The notes: generated by a model not told the origin, from the letters alone. Shown: positions 19,794-28,170, counted from the first letter of the stretch. The stretch is 43,516 bases of DNA from a bacterium (GCA_037143175.1 JBAWZF010000024.1:1-43516); one strand, 5' to 3'. A program made the numbers and translations.

Positions 19794-20792
19794 TTATCCT
19801 CTTGGTTTGAACGGGGAGACTTGGGCGAGTTCCTCGAAAAGGGCTTTCTCACGGGCCGACATTTGTTTAGGAACGACGATCCGTATGACGGCAACGAGGT
19901 CACCGGGTTCCACACCTCGCTTCTGGGGCATTCCCTTTCCTCGAAGGCGGAGCCGTTGTCCTGATTCGGTGCCAGATGGAATGGTGATGAAAGCCTGCCC
20001 TTGTAGTGTTGGAATCCCGACTTTGGCCCCAAGTGCTGCTTCCCAAGGAGCCAGCAGGCAATCGATCTCAAGATTGTTTCCGTCCACCCTAAAGATGGGA
20101 TGCGGAGCAATGTGGATAGTCAAATAGAGGTCACCTGCGGTACCGCCCCCCACGCCGGGACCACCTTGTCCGGCCAGGCGGATCCGAGCCCCCTCACTGA
20201 TTCCGGGCGGGATTTTAACCTGATAGGTCTTAGTCTGGGTGTGGGTTCTCGCACGGGGATCCTGATTGGCGATTTGCAGGCTGATACTTTTTGTGCTGCC
20301 GTGGCAGGCTTCTTCCAGTGAGATCGAGATCTCCGCCTCGTGATCCTGTCCCTGGGGCGGTGAAAAGTCTTCTCCGGCACCCCACATATTTGATGGGGCC
20401 CCACGTGACCCACGACCACCGGGATTCTGGCCGAACAGCATTTCGAAGAAATCACTGAATTCGCCCATGTCCTGACTCTTGAAGCCACGCCCTCCTCCAG
20501 AGGCGCCGCGGAAATCAAAGGGGCTGCCGCCACCGAAATCGGTGGGGGGGCGGAAATCCTGACCCGCTTGCCAGTTTCTTCCCAATTGATCGTAGCGACT
20601 CCTTTTTTCTGGATCGCTCAAAACTTCATAGGCCTCGCCGATTTCCTTGAATCGGGCTTCGGCGCCGGCATTTTTATTCAAGTCGGGGTGATATTTACGC
20701 GCCAACTTGCGGTATGTTTTTTTTATATCGTCAGCGCTTGAAGTGCGGGGAATGCTGAGAATTTCGTAGTAGTCTTTAAATTTTACACTCAT
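19794..20792 (-). CDS. cbpA: DnaJ-like co-chaperone, CbpA type (no zinc finger)
   Basis: Co-chaperone that stimulates DnaK. The 332-aa protein has an N-terminal J domain with HPD at 35-37, then a Gly/Phe-rich linker (FGGGSPFDFRGASGGG region, about 85-135). Two substrate-binding beta domains follow with KIPPGISEGARIRLAGQG and PSGTESGQRLRLRGKGMP. The four CxxCxGxG zinc repeats of DnaJ are absent, which defines the type II / CbpA form. No CIRCE element was seen in the 208-bp upstream gap shared with the divergent PQ-loop gene. No clear ribosome site precedes the ATG. Confidence 0.92.
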   Translation of the reverse strand: MSVKFKDYYEILSIPRTSSADDIKKTYRKLARKYHPDLNKNAGAEARFKEIGEAYEVLSDPEKRSRYDQLGRNWQAGQDFRPPTDFGGGSPFDFRGASGGGRGFKSQDMGEFSDFFEMLFGQNPGGRGSRGAPSNMWGAGEDFSPPQGQDHEAEISISLEEACHGSTKSISLQIANQDPRARTHTQTKTYQVKIPPGISEGARIRLAGQGGPGVGGGTAGDLYLTIHIAPHPIFRVDGNNLEIDCLLAPWEAALGAKVGIPTLQGQAFITIPSGTESGQRLRLRGKGMPQKRGVEPGDLVAVIRIVVPKQMSAREKALFEELAQVSPFKPRG

Positions 20793-20871
20793 ATGGGTTC
20801 AATGACATCAGCTTTGGATTGTTAGGCTGCAATGGCTTCAATGTTGCCGATTGGTGCCGGCGATGTCAAGA

Positions 20872-20898
20872 CCCCCGAGAAGGCCCCCGAGAAGGCCC
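20872..20898. repeat. Short tandem duplication of a 12-mer
   Basis: CCCCCGAGAAGG occurs twice in a row (20872-20883 and 20884-20895) followed by CCC, in the divergent intergenic region between the DnaJ-like and PQ-loop genes. It is probably a simple slippage duplication. No hairpin or known motif is evident. Confidence 0.7.
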
Positions 20899-21000
20899 TC
20901 ATGTTGAAGTATTTGTCTTTAATGATGGGTGCGAATCAGTAAAGATCTGCGGCGATTTTTAGATCCAGTAAAACGGGGGTAAGTCATCAAGGAGATATGA

Positions 21001-21264
21001 ATGAGTATTTTTGAGGCGGGAATGCTTTTGTGTTTTGGGGCGAGCTGGCCATTTTCTGTTTATAAAACCTGGAAGGCAAAAACCAACAAGGGTAAGAGTC
21101 TGATTTTTTTGTGGCTCGTATTGATCGGCTATGGCTGCGGTATTATCCATAAATTGCTGTACAGCCGTGATCTGGTCATTGCCATCTATCTGTTGAACGC
21201 CACTCTCGTTCTGGTTGATATCGTGCTTTGCACAATTTATCTTCGGCGGGGAAAAGTCAGTTAG
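21001..21264 (+). CDS. PQ-loop (SemiSWEET-like) small membrane protein
   Basis: An 87-aa protein with three predicted membrane helices (about 5-20, 33-50 and 57-80), the layout of a single triple-helix bundle as in SemiSWEET transporters. The first helix carries SWPFSVYKTWKAKTNKGKSL, the place of the PQ motif in the family, and the third has NATLVLVDIVLC. SemiSWEETs work as dimers moving sugars, but the PQ dipeptide itself is replaced by PF, so substrate is unknown. AAGGAG lies 7 bases before the ATG. It stands alone between divergent cbpA and the truncated dehydrogenase gene. Confidence 0.75.
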   Translation: MSIFEAGMLLCFGASWPFSVYKTWKAKTNKGKSLIFLWLVLIGYGCGIIHKLLYSRDLVIAIYLLNATLVLVDIVLCTIYLRRGKVS

Positions 21265-21420
21265 AGTAGTGGCCCTCGCCCGAGATGCGAGATGACTCTT
21301 TGGGCGCCCATGCTTGGTCTGATTCATTTACTTGCTGATTATATAAAAACAAACATAATACGCGGCTGATGGTTTTTGAGAGCAATCAGGGAATTATATA
21401 AATTGTAAGGAGTTTATTAT

Positions 21421-21975
21421 ATGGCGAACAGTGCAGTATCAACCGAATCTTTTGGCAGCGAAAAGAAAGTCGAGCATAAGGGCCGGAAATTGAAAGTAGC
21501 CGTCGTTGGGTGCGGTGGTATTTCTGAATTACACCTGAGAACTTTTGCCAACATGCCGGAAGTCGAAATTGTGGCGGGCGTAGATATCAAGCCTGAGCGT
21601 CTGGCGGTGATGCAGGAAAAGTTCGGCATCAAAAAATTGTACAAAGACTGGAAGGTCATGCTGAAGGAAGTCAAGCCGGATGCCGTGGATGTCTGTACGC
21701 CCAATGGTGTGCATGCCCAGGCTGCGATTGATGCCTCCAATGCCGGTTGTCACGTTATCACCGAAAAGCCCATGGCCATGACTCCTGCGGAATGCGTCAA
21801 GATGATCGCGGCGGCCAAGAAGGCTGGCAAGTTGCTCGTGACCGGTTTCCAATACCGCTATCACCCTGTCACCCAGATGATCAAGCGTTTCCGTGATGAA
21901 GGCCAGTTCGGCAATATCATGTTTGTGAAATGTCAGGCGCTGCGTCGTCGTGGTATTCCCAACTGGGGCGTATAA
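21421..21975 (+). pseudogene. Gfo/Idh/MocA family oxidoreductase, truncated after the NAD-binding half
   Basis: The 184 codons match the N-terminal half of Gfo/Idh/MocA sugar dehydrogenases: VAVVGCGGISELH (about 27-38), VDVCTPNGVH, VITEKPMAM with the conserved EKP Lys, and TGFQYRYHP. The reading frame then ends at RRRGIPNWGV-TAA, while full members have about 340-400 residues. The substrate-binding half with its GGGxxxDxGxH motif is missing, so activity is unlikely. AAGGAG precedes the ATG, so expression signals remain. The TAA overlaps a perfect TATAAT (21971-21976) and the SOD gene begins 23 bp later. This looks like a deletion that joined this gene to the sod upstream region. Confidence 0.8.
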
Positions 21976-21997
21976 TAATTCTGAACAGGCGGTCAAT

Positions 21998-22657
21998 ATG
22001 CGACGTCAGATATTGTGTGGTGTGGGGGTTGGGATGTTGGTGGCCTGTAACGGGTGGGGTGCATTTCAGTTGCCGCCCCTGCCTTATCCCGAGAATGCGC
22101 TGGAACCCTCCATTTCGGCTCGAACGATGAGTTTCCATTATGGCAAACACCATAAGGGCTATGTGGATGCCTTGAATAAACTGATCGCGGTTTCGGAATT
22201 GGAGTCTATGCCCCTGGAAGAGATCATCAAGGTGACCACGAACTCCAAGGACAAGGATGGGCCTGCGGTTTTTAATAATGCCGCACAAATTTGGAACCAC
22301 ACATTCTTTTGGAACAGTATGAAGCCGAATGGTGGGGGTAAGCCATCAGGGGTATTGCTGGAAAAGATCGAAAAATCTTTCGGGAGCTTTGAGAAATTCC
22401 AGGAGGCCTTTTCCGCGGCAGCATTAAGTCAGTTTGGCAGTGGATGGGTGTGGTTGGTGATGGAGGGGGATGGCCTGCAGGTCATCAAGACGTCCAATGC
22501 GGATACTCCTTTGGCGCATGGGCAGAAGGCGCTGTTGTGTTGTGATGTCTGGGAACACGCTTATTATCTCGATTATCAGAATCGCCGCAAAGATTTTGTG
22601 GCGGTATTTTTGGAAAAACTCGTGAACTGGGACTTTGCCGCCGCGCAATTAAAGTAA
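21998..22657 (+). CDS. sodB: Iron-type superoxide dismutase with lipoprotein signal peptide
   Basis: Dismutates superoxide to oxygen and peroxide. All four metal ligands are present: H47, H101, D183 and H187 (DVWEHAYY). The Gln in NNAAQIWNHTF (Q97) is the iron-enzyme type. The first 22 residues form a signal peptide with MRR, a hydrophobic core and a lipobox LVAC (C17), so the enzyme is probably exported and lipid-anchored. Most Fe-SODs are cytosolic. The ATG at 21998 is chosen because an upstream frame from 21950 only reads the truncated gene before it. A TATAAT lies 22 bp before the start. The stop overlaps the start of the GH20-like gene by one base. Confidence 0.9.
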   Translation: MRRQILCGVGVGMLVACNGWGAFQLPPLPYPENALEPSISARTMSFHYGKHHKGYVDALNKLIAVSELESMPLEEIIKVTTNSKDKDGPAVFNNAAQIWNHTFFWNSMKPNGGGKPSGVLLEKIEKSFGSFEKFQEAFSAAALSQFGSGWVWLVMEGDGLQVIKTSNADTPLAHGQKALLCCDVWEHAYYLDYQNRRKDFVAVFLEKLVNWDFAAAQLK

Positions 22658-24507
22658 TGAATACCCTTGAGCGTTGGAACCTGCTACCGCAGCCTCGATC
22701 GATGGTGTTGAGTGGCGGGGAATTGTTGATTAGCAGTGTGCACAGGATTCTGCCTAGGGGTGACTCCCCGGAGTTGCTTCGGGTGGCTACCTATCTTCAG
22801 GCAGGTGCTAAACGCTGTGTGGCATCGAACTGGAAGGTGGAAGAGAGCTCAGGGGACGGAGGGGCCGGGGTCGTCGAGATGACCGTGATTCCGGCTGCTG
22901 TACTCCAGCCGCAGGGGTATCGGTTGGACATCCTGGCAGATCGTGTGCAAGTATCGGCGCATGATCCGGCGGGTTTGTTTTATGGGGTTGTGACGTTGGT
23001 GCAGCTATTGAGCCAGACTCAGGGCACACTGCCCTGTGGGGTCATTGAAGATTATCCTGATTTTCCGGTGCGTGGGGTCATGCTGGATATCAGTCGGAAC
23101 AAAGTTCCAACGATGGCGACGCTGTTTGAACTGATTGATAAGTTCGCCTCGTGGAAACTCAATCATCTCGAGCTTTACACAGAGCACACCTTTGCGTATC
23201 GGAATCATCAGGATGTTTGGGCGGATGCCAGTCCGATGACCGCTGAGGAAATCCGGCGTCTTGATGTATATTGCCGGGAACGCTTTATTGACCTGGTCCC
23301 CAATCAAAACTCCTTCGGACATCTGACCCGGTGGCTGACGAAACCTGCCTATCAGGAGCTTGCGGAAAGTCCGAATGGGGGGGATACGCCGTGGGGTACG
23401 CATAACCCCCTGCCGAATAGTCTGAATCCTGTGGACCCTCGAAGCCTGGCGTTGCTAAGGGAGTTGTATGACGAATTATTGCCAAACTTCAGCAGTCAAA
23501 AATTCAATGTTGGTTGTGATGAAACCTGGGATCTGGGGCAGGGGAAATGCAAAGCCTTGTGTGAGCAGCGGGGGAATGGGCGTGTCTATCTCGACTTCCT
23601 GCTGAAACTCCATCAGTTAGTCAAAGGACATGGCAAAACCATGCATTTCTGGGGGGACATCATTATTAAGCATCCTGAGCTTGTGGCGGAGTTGCCCGGG
23701 GATGTTGTGGTGTTGGAGTGGGGGTATGAGGCGGATCACCCCTTTGATGAGCATGGTGCAAAATTTGCCGCTGCGGGGTTGCCCTTTTATGTGTGTCCAG
23801 GAACCTCCTCGTGGAATAGCATTGCGGGACGTACTGAAAATGGCATAACCAATCTGCGGGCGGCGGCGGAGAACGGGTTGAAACATGGAGCCACGGGGTA
23901 CCTGATCACCGACTGGGGTGATAACGGGCATTGGCAGTATCTGCCGGTGAGTTATCTGGGTTTTATGGCTGGCGCGGCGATGGCCTGGAATGTGGCGGGG
24001 AATAGCGAACGCAATTGGCCGTCTGTTCTTGATACTCATGTTTTTTACGATAGGGCAGGAGTGATGGGACGGATTGCCTATGATCTGGGGAATGCATACC
24101 TGAAATGTGGCCATTTGCAGGGGAACGCTTCGATGTTGTTTAAGCTCCTGCATGAGGCGCTGGATATGACGATTCCGGAGACAGTCACGGAAGTCTCGTT
24201 ACGGGCTACCCAGGAGGCCATTACCGAGGTTATGAGCAGTCTTGCCGGGGCGTCGATGAAATGCCAAGATGCGAACTTGGTTGCAGATGAATTTCAGAAC
24301 ACGGCCCGGATGCTTTTGCATGCCTGTGACCGCGGGCTTATGCGTCGTTGTGAGAACACGGAGAATGCCGAAGTACTTCATCAACTGGGCTCAGATATGA
24401 ATCTTATCATCAGTGAGCATCGGCGATTGTGGTTGGCCCGCAACCGCCCTGGCGGATTGCCGGATAGTGAACGTGTATTCAGACAGCGAGAGAAGGAGTA
24501 TTTATGA
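22657..24507 (+). CDS. Glycoside hydrolase family 20-like (beta-N-acetylhexosaminidase family)
   Basis: A 616-aa protein with a GH20b-like N-terminal domain (about 1-130, ending GLFYGVVTLVQLL) and a GH20-type barrel from PVRGVMLDISRNKVP. The expected catalytic Asp-Glu pair is D288-E289 in FNVGCDETWD; typical GH20 enzymes read GGDE here, so one Gly is Cys. ITDWGDNGHWQ near 420 and HFWGDII are also present. No signal peptide is seen. It would release terminal GlcNAc or GalNAc residues. An extra helical C-terminal domain follows. It overlaps SOD by 1 base and the cupin by 4 bases, so these three are one unit. Confidence 0.8.
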   Translation: MNTLERWNLLPQPRSMVLSGGELLISSVHRILPRGDSPELLRVATYLQAGAKRCVASNWKVEESSGDGGAGVVEMTVIPAAVLQPQGYRLDILADRVQVSAHDPAGLFYGVVTLVQLLSQTQGTLPCGVIEDYPDFPVRGVMLDISRNKVPTMATLFELIDKFASWKLNHLELYTEHTFAYRNHQDVWADASPMTAEEIRRLDVYCRERFIDLVPNQNSFGHLTRWLTKPAYQELAESPNGGDTPWGTHNPLPNSLNPVDPRSLALLRELYDELLPNFSSQKFNVGCDETWDLGQGKCKALCEQRGNGRVYLDFLLKLHQLVKGHGKTMHFWGDIIIKHPELVAELPGDVVVLEWGYEADHPFDEHGAKFAAAGLPFYVCPGTSSWNSIAGRTENGITNLRAAAENGLKHGATGYLITDWGDNGHWQYLPVSYLGFMAGAAMAWNVAGNSERNWPSVLDTHVFYDRAGVMGRIAYDLGNAYLKCGHLQGNASMLFKLLHEALDMTIPETVTEVSLRATQEAITEVMSSLAGASMKCQDANLVADEFQNTARMLLHACDRGLMRRCENTENAEVLHQLGSDMNLIISEHRRLWLARNRPGGLPDSERVFRQREKEYL

Positions 24508-24824
24508 AGAAAAATCTATTGAAAAATATTCCCCACTCGATGCCTGAAGAATTGATTGAGGTGCTTTGTCAGTCCGGTGAAATGTGGGTGGAACGAATCG
24601 TATCCCGAGGACATAGTTCACCAGAGGGGTTCTGGTATGATCAGGAAGATCATGAGTTTCTTGTTCTGATCAAAGGGCGGGCCTGTCTGAAGTTTGAGGG
24701 ACGGGCAGAGCCGATGGTGTTGGAACCCGGGGATTGGACGAATATCAAAGCCCATGTCCGGCATCGTGTGGAGTGGACCTCTCCGGATGAGGATACTGTT
24801 TGGCTGGCGGTATGTTATCAGTGA
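24504..24824 (+). CDS. Small cupin-domain protein
   Basis: A 106-aa single-domain cupin. The first motif has HEFLVLIKGRACLKFEG and the second LEPGDWTNIKAHVRHRVEW, with His residues that could bind a metal. Small cupins of this type are often called phosphomannose-isomerase-like, but the reaction is unknown. The ATG overlaps the stop of the GH20-like gene (ATGA), which suggests a shared role in sugar handling. Its TGA stop falls in the first unit of a heptamer repeat array. Confidence 0.82.
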   Translation: MKKNLLKNIPHSMPEELIEVLCQSGEMWVERIVSRGHSSPEGFWYDQEDHEFLVLIKGRACLKFEGRAEPMVLEPGDWTNIKAHVRHRVEWTSPDEDTVWLAVCYQ

Positions 24825-24862
24825 GATATGAGACGTGTGAGATGTGAGACGTGTGAGATGAG
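24821..24862. repeat. Degenerate heptamer tandem array (GTGAGAT type)
   Basis: Between the cupin and yqeY the sequence can be read as six heptamers: GTGAGAT, ATGAGAC, GTGTGAG, ATGTGAG, ACGTGTG, AGATGAG. A longer phrase, TGAGACGTGTGAGATG, occurs twice. The array begins within the last codons of the cupin gene, supplies its TGA stop (24822-24824) and ends just before the AGAGGA ribosome site of yqeY. Confidence 0.7.
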
Positions 24863-24872
24863 AGGAAAAATT

Positions 24873-25322
24873 ATGGGATCACCTTTGTTGGATGCGTTGT
24901 TGGCGGATGTGAAGACGGCGATGAAATCGCAAAATCAGGGGCTGTTGTCAGCCTTGAGAATGCTGCATTCCCAAGTTAAGGATGCTACGGTAAATGTGGG
25001 GAAGGAGCCATCCGATGAGATGGTGGCGACCATCGTTGCCAAGGCTATCAAGCAGCGCCAGGACTCGGTTGAGCAATACCGAGCCGCTGCACGGCAGGAT
25101 TTGGCAGATAAAGAGCAACAGGAAATCGAATGGTTCCGTAAATATCAGCCGCAGCAGCTTGGGCAGGCAGAAATTGAAGCGTTGGTGAAGGCCATCATTG
25201 CCGAGACCGGTGCCAGTGGGAAGAAGGATTTAGGAAAGGTGATGCAGGCGCTGATGCCCAAGGTAAAGGGCCGTTCTGATGGCAAGCTTGTCAATCAGGT
25301 GGTTCTGGCCGAGTTGGGTTGA
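24873..25322 (+). CDS. yqeY: GatB/YqeY domain-containing protein
   Basis: A 149-aa protein of the YqeY family, similar to the C-terminal tail domain of the amidotransferase subunit GatB. It has a helical N-terminal part (LLSALRMLHSQVKDATVN), the AKAIKQRQDSVEQYRAAARQDLADKE block and the C-terminal KDLGKVMQALMPKVKGRSDGK. The cellular role is not established; tRNA-related binding is assumed from the fold. The ATG at 24873 has AGAGGA upstream. An earlier in-frame ATG at 24828 would translate the heptamer array and is rejected. Confidence 0.93.
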   Translation: MGSPLLDALLADVKTAMKSQNQGLLSALRMLHSQVKDATVNVGKEPSDEMVATIVAKAIKQRQDSVEQYRAAARQDLADKEQQEIEWFRKYQPQQLGQAEIEALVKAIIAETGASGKKDLGKVMQALMPKVKGRSDGKLVNQVVLAELG

Positions 25323-25372
25323 GCGCCGGGAGTTGTGATCCCAAAGTCGGAAGACAGGATTCAGGAGTCAGA

Positions 25373-26053
25373 ATGAAAGCGTTATGCGTTTTAGTTGTCT
25401 CAGCGGTACTGGGGAGCTTATGCGCTTTCGGGGCTGATGTCTCGCCAGGGGTGGTGAAGGGCGAAACATTTGAGCAGGTCGTTCAGAAGTTGGGAGTTCC
25501 GAAAGGGAAGGCTCAAGGGGGGCATCGTACGACATATTACTATGACCGTGGGACGGTAGACTTTCTGACTGGCCGGGTTGAGCGGGTGTTTCTGATTACG
25601 GCGCAAGCGGCGAAGGAAAAAATTGCGGAGCGGGAAAAGGCTGAAGAGAACAGTCGTCGACAGGCTGAGGCTGAACGAGTCCGGATTATGACTGCCGGTA
25701 AGGCCCAGCGTGAGAAAATGCTTGGAGATAAAACTTTTATGACCTCTTCGCCCGTTGCACAGATTGCCTACTGGGACGATTTCAAGAAGCAGTACCCTGG
25801 GGTTGATGTTGGTGCCCCTCTGGCTGACGCGAAAAAGGCGTTGGCCTCAGCCAATGAAAAGGATGAAAAGACCGAGGATTTTATCTCACTAAATAGGCGG
25901 GCTGCCGAGATTGAAGGACGGTTTAAGCAGTTGGATCAGGATTATGCGGCCTCGTTGGCAAATTGGAAACGGACTGAAATCGACCAGGAGCGCGCCCGGT
26001 TGACCGAGGAACTGGCCGGGATCAAGGCTCGTGTGGCAGAGATGTTGAAGTAG
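25373..26053 (+). CDS. Exported BamE/SmpA-like plus coiled-coil protein
   Basis: A 226-aa protein with a clear signal peptide (MKALCVLVVSAVLGSLCAFGA, likely cut after residue 21). A short domain (about 28-70) follows with GETFEQVVQKLGVP and TTYYYDRGTVDFLTGRVERV, the strand-helix-strand pattern seen in SmpA/BamE lipoproteins. The rest is rich in Lys, Glu, Ala and Arg and probably forms a long coiled coil. It is not a lipoprotein by motif. A periplasmic envelope role is plausible but not shown. AGGAG lies 6 bases before the chosen ATG. It converges on uup. Confidence 0.65.
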   Translation: MKALCVLVVSAVLGSLCAFGADVSPGVVKGETFEQVVQKLGVPKGKAQGGHRTTYYYDRGTVDFLTGRVERVFLITAQAAKEKIAEREKAEENSRRQAEAERVRIMTAGKAQREKMLGDKTFMTSSPVAQIAYWDDFKKQYPGVDVGAPLADAKKALASANEKDEKTEDFISLNRRAAEIEGRFKQLDQDYAASLANWKRTEIDQERARLTEELAGIKARVAEMLK

Positions 26054-26059
26054 GGGATT

Positions 26060-26129
26060 GATAACTATTAGTTATTGGGAATTCCAAATAACCTATAATT
26101 TGTAACCGATAACTACTGTCAACTATTGG
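26060..26129. repeat. Degenerate heptamer tandem array (AGTTAT type)
   Basis: Read on the minus strand, the sequence between uup and the BamE-like gene divides into heptamers such as CCAATAG, TTGACAG, TAGTTAT, CGGTTAC, AAATTAT, AGGTTAT, TTGGAAT, TCCCAAT, AACTAAT. Most keep a TTA or its complement at a fixed phase. The TGA stop of uup (26119-26121) is inside it. It is more AT-rich than either flanking gene. Confidence 0.6.
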
Positions 26130-27948
26130 CAATCGCTTCAAGTTTTTCCCACTGCCGATACGCCGCCTGAAGGGCCGAGGCAAGATCCTCGGAACGCTCT
26201 GTAACCCGGGTGATTTCCGCTTTGGGTTTCCGGAAAAATGTGGGATCGGCCAGGCAAGCATGCCATTGGGCCTGTTCTTCTTCCATCGCCTCAATACGCC
26301 CTGGTAATTCATCGAGTTCTTTTCGTTCGCGGAACGTCAGTTTACGCTGGGGCGGATTCTCCGGTTTGAGAGGGGGCGGTTTAGCGGCAGGCTCTTCATC
26401 CGGGGGCAGTAACCGCTTGGCGGCCCAGTCATCATAGCCCCCCACATACTCATTTACAAACCAGCCTTCCTCTGGTTTCAGCCAGACGTCATTGCGACCC
26501 GGGGGGTGTTTTTCAAAAGCCAGCACGCTGGTGACCACGTTATTCAAAAAGGAGCGGTCATGGCTAACGATAAGGACGGTGCCGGTGTAGGCTGCCAGTT
26601 GCTCCTCGAGTAGTTCCAGTGTATCGAGATCCAGATCATTGGTAGGTTCGTCCAGAACGAGTACATTGGAAGGTTGTGCAAAGAGTCTCGCCAGCAAAAG
26701 GCGGTTGCGTTCCCCACCGGAAAGAACCGATACAGGTTGTCGGGCACGATCGGGCGTAAATAGGAAATCTTCCAGATATCCCATGACATGGCGTTTGACG
26801 CCCTGCAGCATGATGAACTCTTTTCCCTGTGCGATGTTTTCGGCCAGCGATTGGGTTTCATCCAACTGTGCGCGAAGCTGGTCGGAGTAGGCAATTTGCA
26901 GGTTAGTGCCATGCGTAATTTTTCCCGATAGTGGGGTCAGGCCAGTTCCACTTGGTTCAAGCAACAGGCGCAGTAAGGTGGTTTTTCCGCACCCGTTAGG
27001 GCCGAGGATCCCAATCCGGTCACCCCGGGTGATGACTTCGGAAAAGTCGTGAATCAAAGCGCGGTTACCGTACCCGAAAACAACCGACTCGGCCTTCAAT
27101 ACAATTTGGCCGGTACGATCCGCCTCCTGAATCGCCATTTGGACAGCTCCTGAACGTTCACGGCGTTGCCGGCGATCAGCGCGAAGGGCCTCCAGGGCTC
27201 TCACACGACCCTGATTCCGGACCGTTCGTGCTTTGACGCCGCGGCGGCGCCAAGCCTCTTCTTTCTCGAGTCGTTTATCGTTCCGCTCCCATAGCAGGGC
27301 TTCGGCCTGGAGGGTCTCCTCTTTGCGTTTCAAGAAGGTGTCATAATCACAGCGCCAATCGACGAGATGGCCCCGATCCAGTTCAACCACTCGTGAGGCG
27401 ATGCGCCGGAGAAAGGCCCGGTCATGGGTGATGAAGAGGAACGTCCGGCAATGACGCAGAAGGTAGCCTTCCAGCCAGGCGATGGAGTCGAGATCCAGAT
27501 GGTTGGTTGGCTCATCCAGAAGTACGACATCCGGTTTTCCGAGCAGAGTACGGGCAAGAAGGACGCGGCGGCGGGTCCCCCCCGAAAGGGTTTCAAAATG
27601 GACGTCCGGGTCAACTTGAAGGCGGGTCAGGATTTGCTCGGCCTCAAGAGCGACGCGGTGATTATCCAGTGCATCGGGATCCGGGCAGACGATGTCGAGT
27701 ACCCGGCCAGTTAAATGGAGGGGTACTTGTTGGGGAAGCCTGTTGACGCGGGTACTGGGAGGTTGGATAACTTTACCCAGGTCCGGCTTGGATTCTCCGG
27801 CGAGAATTCTGAGCATGGTGCTTTTCCCGGCGCCGTTAGCGCCCAGTAGGCAAATACGATCTCCGCGCTCAATGTGGAACTCAACATCATCCAGGAGCGG
27901 AAGTCCGCCATAACTCACACTGACATCTTTTAAACTTAATAGGGCCAT
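26119..27948 (-). CDS. uup: ABC-F ATPase, Uup type
   Basis: Soluble ATPase with two ABC domains and no membrane part; ABC-F proteins act on the ribosome, and Uup also affects precise transposon excision in E. coli. The 609-aa protein has Walker A GANGAGKST (36-44) and GPNGCGKTT, signatures LSGGTRRRVLLAR and LSGGERNRLLLARL, and Walker B LLDEPTNHLD and VLDEPTNDLD. The GGYDDW motif and the coiled-coil C-terminal domain (ERKELDELPGRIEAMEEEQ) are Uup-specific. The ATG at 27948 (MALLSLKDVS) fits the family; a longer frame to 28050 would translate sequence next to the hexamer array and is rejected. The last codons lie in a heptamer array. Confidence 0.93.
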   Translation of the reverse strand: MALLSLKDVSVSYGGLPLLDDVEFHIERGDRICLLGANGAGKSTMLRILAGESKPDLGKVIQPPSTRVNRLPQQVPLHLTGRVLDIVCPDPDALDNHRVALEAEQILTRLQVDPDVHFETLSGGTRRRVLLARTLLGKPDVVLLDEPTNHLDLDSIAWLEGYLLRHCRTFLFITHDRAFLRRIASRVVELDRGHLVDWRCDYDTFLKRKEETLQAEALLWERNDKRLEKEEAWRRRGVKARTVRNQGRVRALEALRADRRQRRERSGAVQMAIQEADRTGQIVLKAESVVFGYGNRALIHDFSEVITRGDRIGILGPNGCGKTTLLRLLLEPSGTGLTPLSGKITHGTNLQIAYSDQLRAQLDETQSLAENIAQGKEFIMLQGVKRHVMGYLEDFLFTPDRARQPVSVLSGGERNRLLLARLFAQPSNVLVLDEPTNDLDLDTLELLEEQLAAYTGTVLIVSHDRSFLNNVVTSVLAFEKHPPGRNDVWLKPEEGWFVNEYVGGYDDWAAKRLLPPDEEPAAKPPPLKPENPPQRKLTFRERKELDELPGRIEAMEEEQAQWHACLADPTFFRKPKAEITRVTERSEDLASALQAAYRQWEKLEAIANS

Positions 27949-28024
27949 AAGGGGTGGTATCTTTCTTCGGGCGACACTATGGAGATTGTTTGGCGCATTT
28001 TCAAGCGCGGTTCTAAGTTCTCTC

Positions 28025-28093
28025 ATAATCTTAATCGTAATCGTAATCATAATCCTCTCTGGGGCCGTAGATTACGATTACGATTACGATTAG
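28025..28093. repeat. Inverted hexamer array (NTAATC / GATTAN)
   Basis: Five hexamers of the form NTAATC (28025-28054) and four of the form GATTAC/GATTAG (28070-28093) face each other across a 15-bp spacer. Four hexamers of each arm can pair over 24 bp with two mismatches, giving a long hairpin on either strand. The element lies in the 222-bp divergent gap between uup and a small unknown gene. No gene is encoded. Confidence 0.85.
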
Positions 28094-28170
28094 GATGTCA
28101 TTCACAGAGGTCTGGCCTACAACAATGATGATGTGATAGGGTAGAGTTTCTTTGACAGGAGACTTGAATT

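Noticed and set aside
27949-28050. N-terminal extension of Uup
   Set aside because: The extra residues (MITITIKIMR...) read the hexamer array, and the family begins at 27948.
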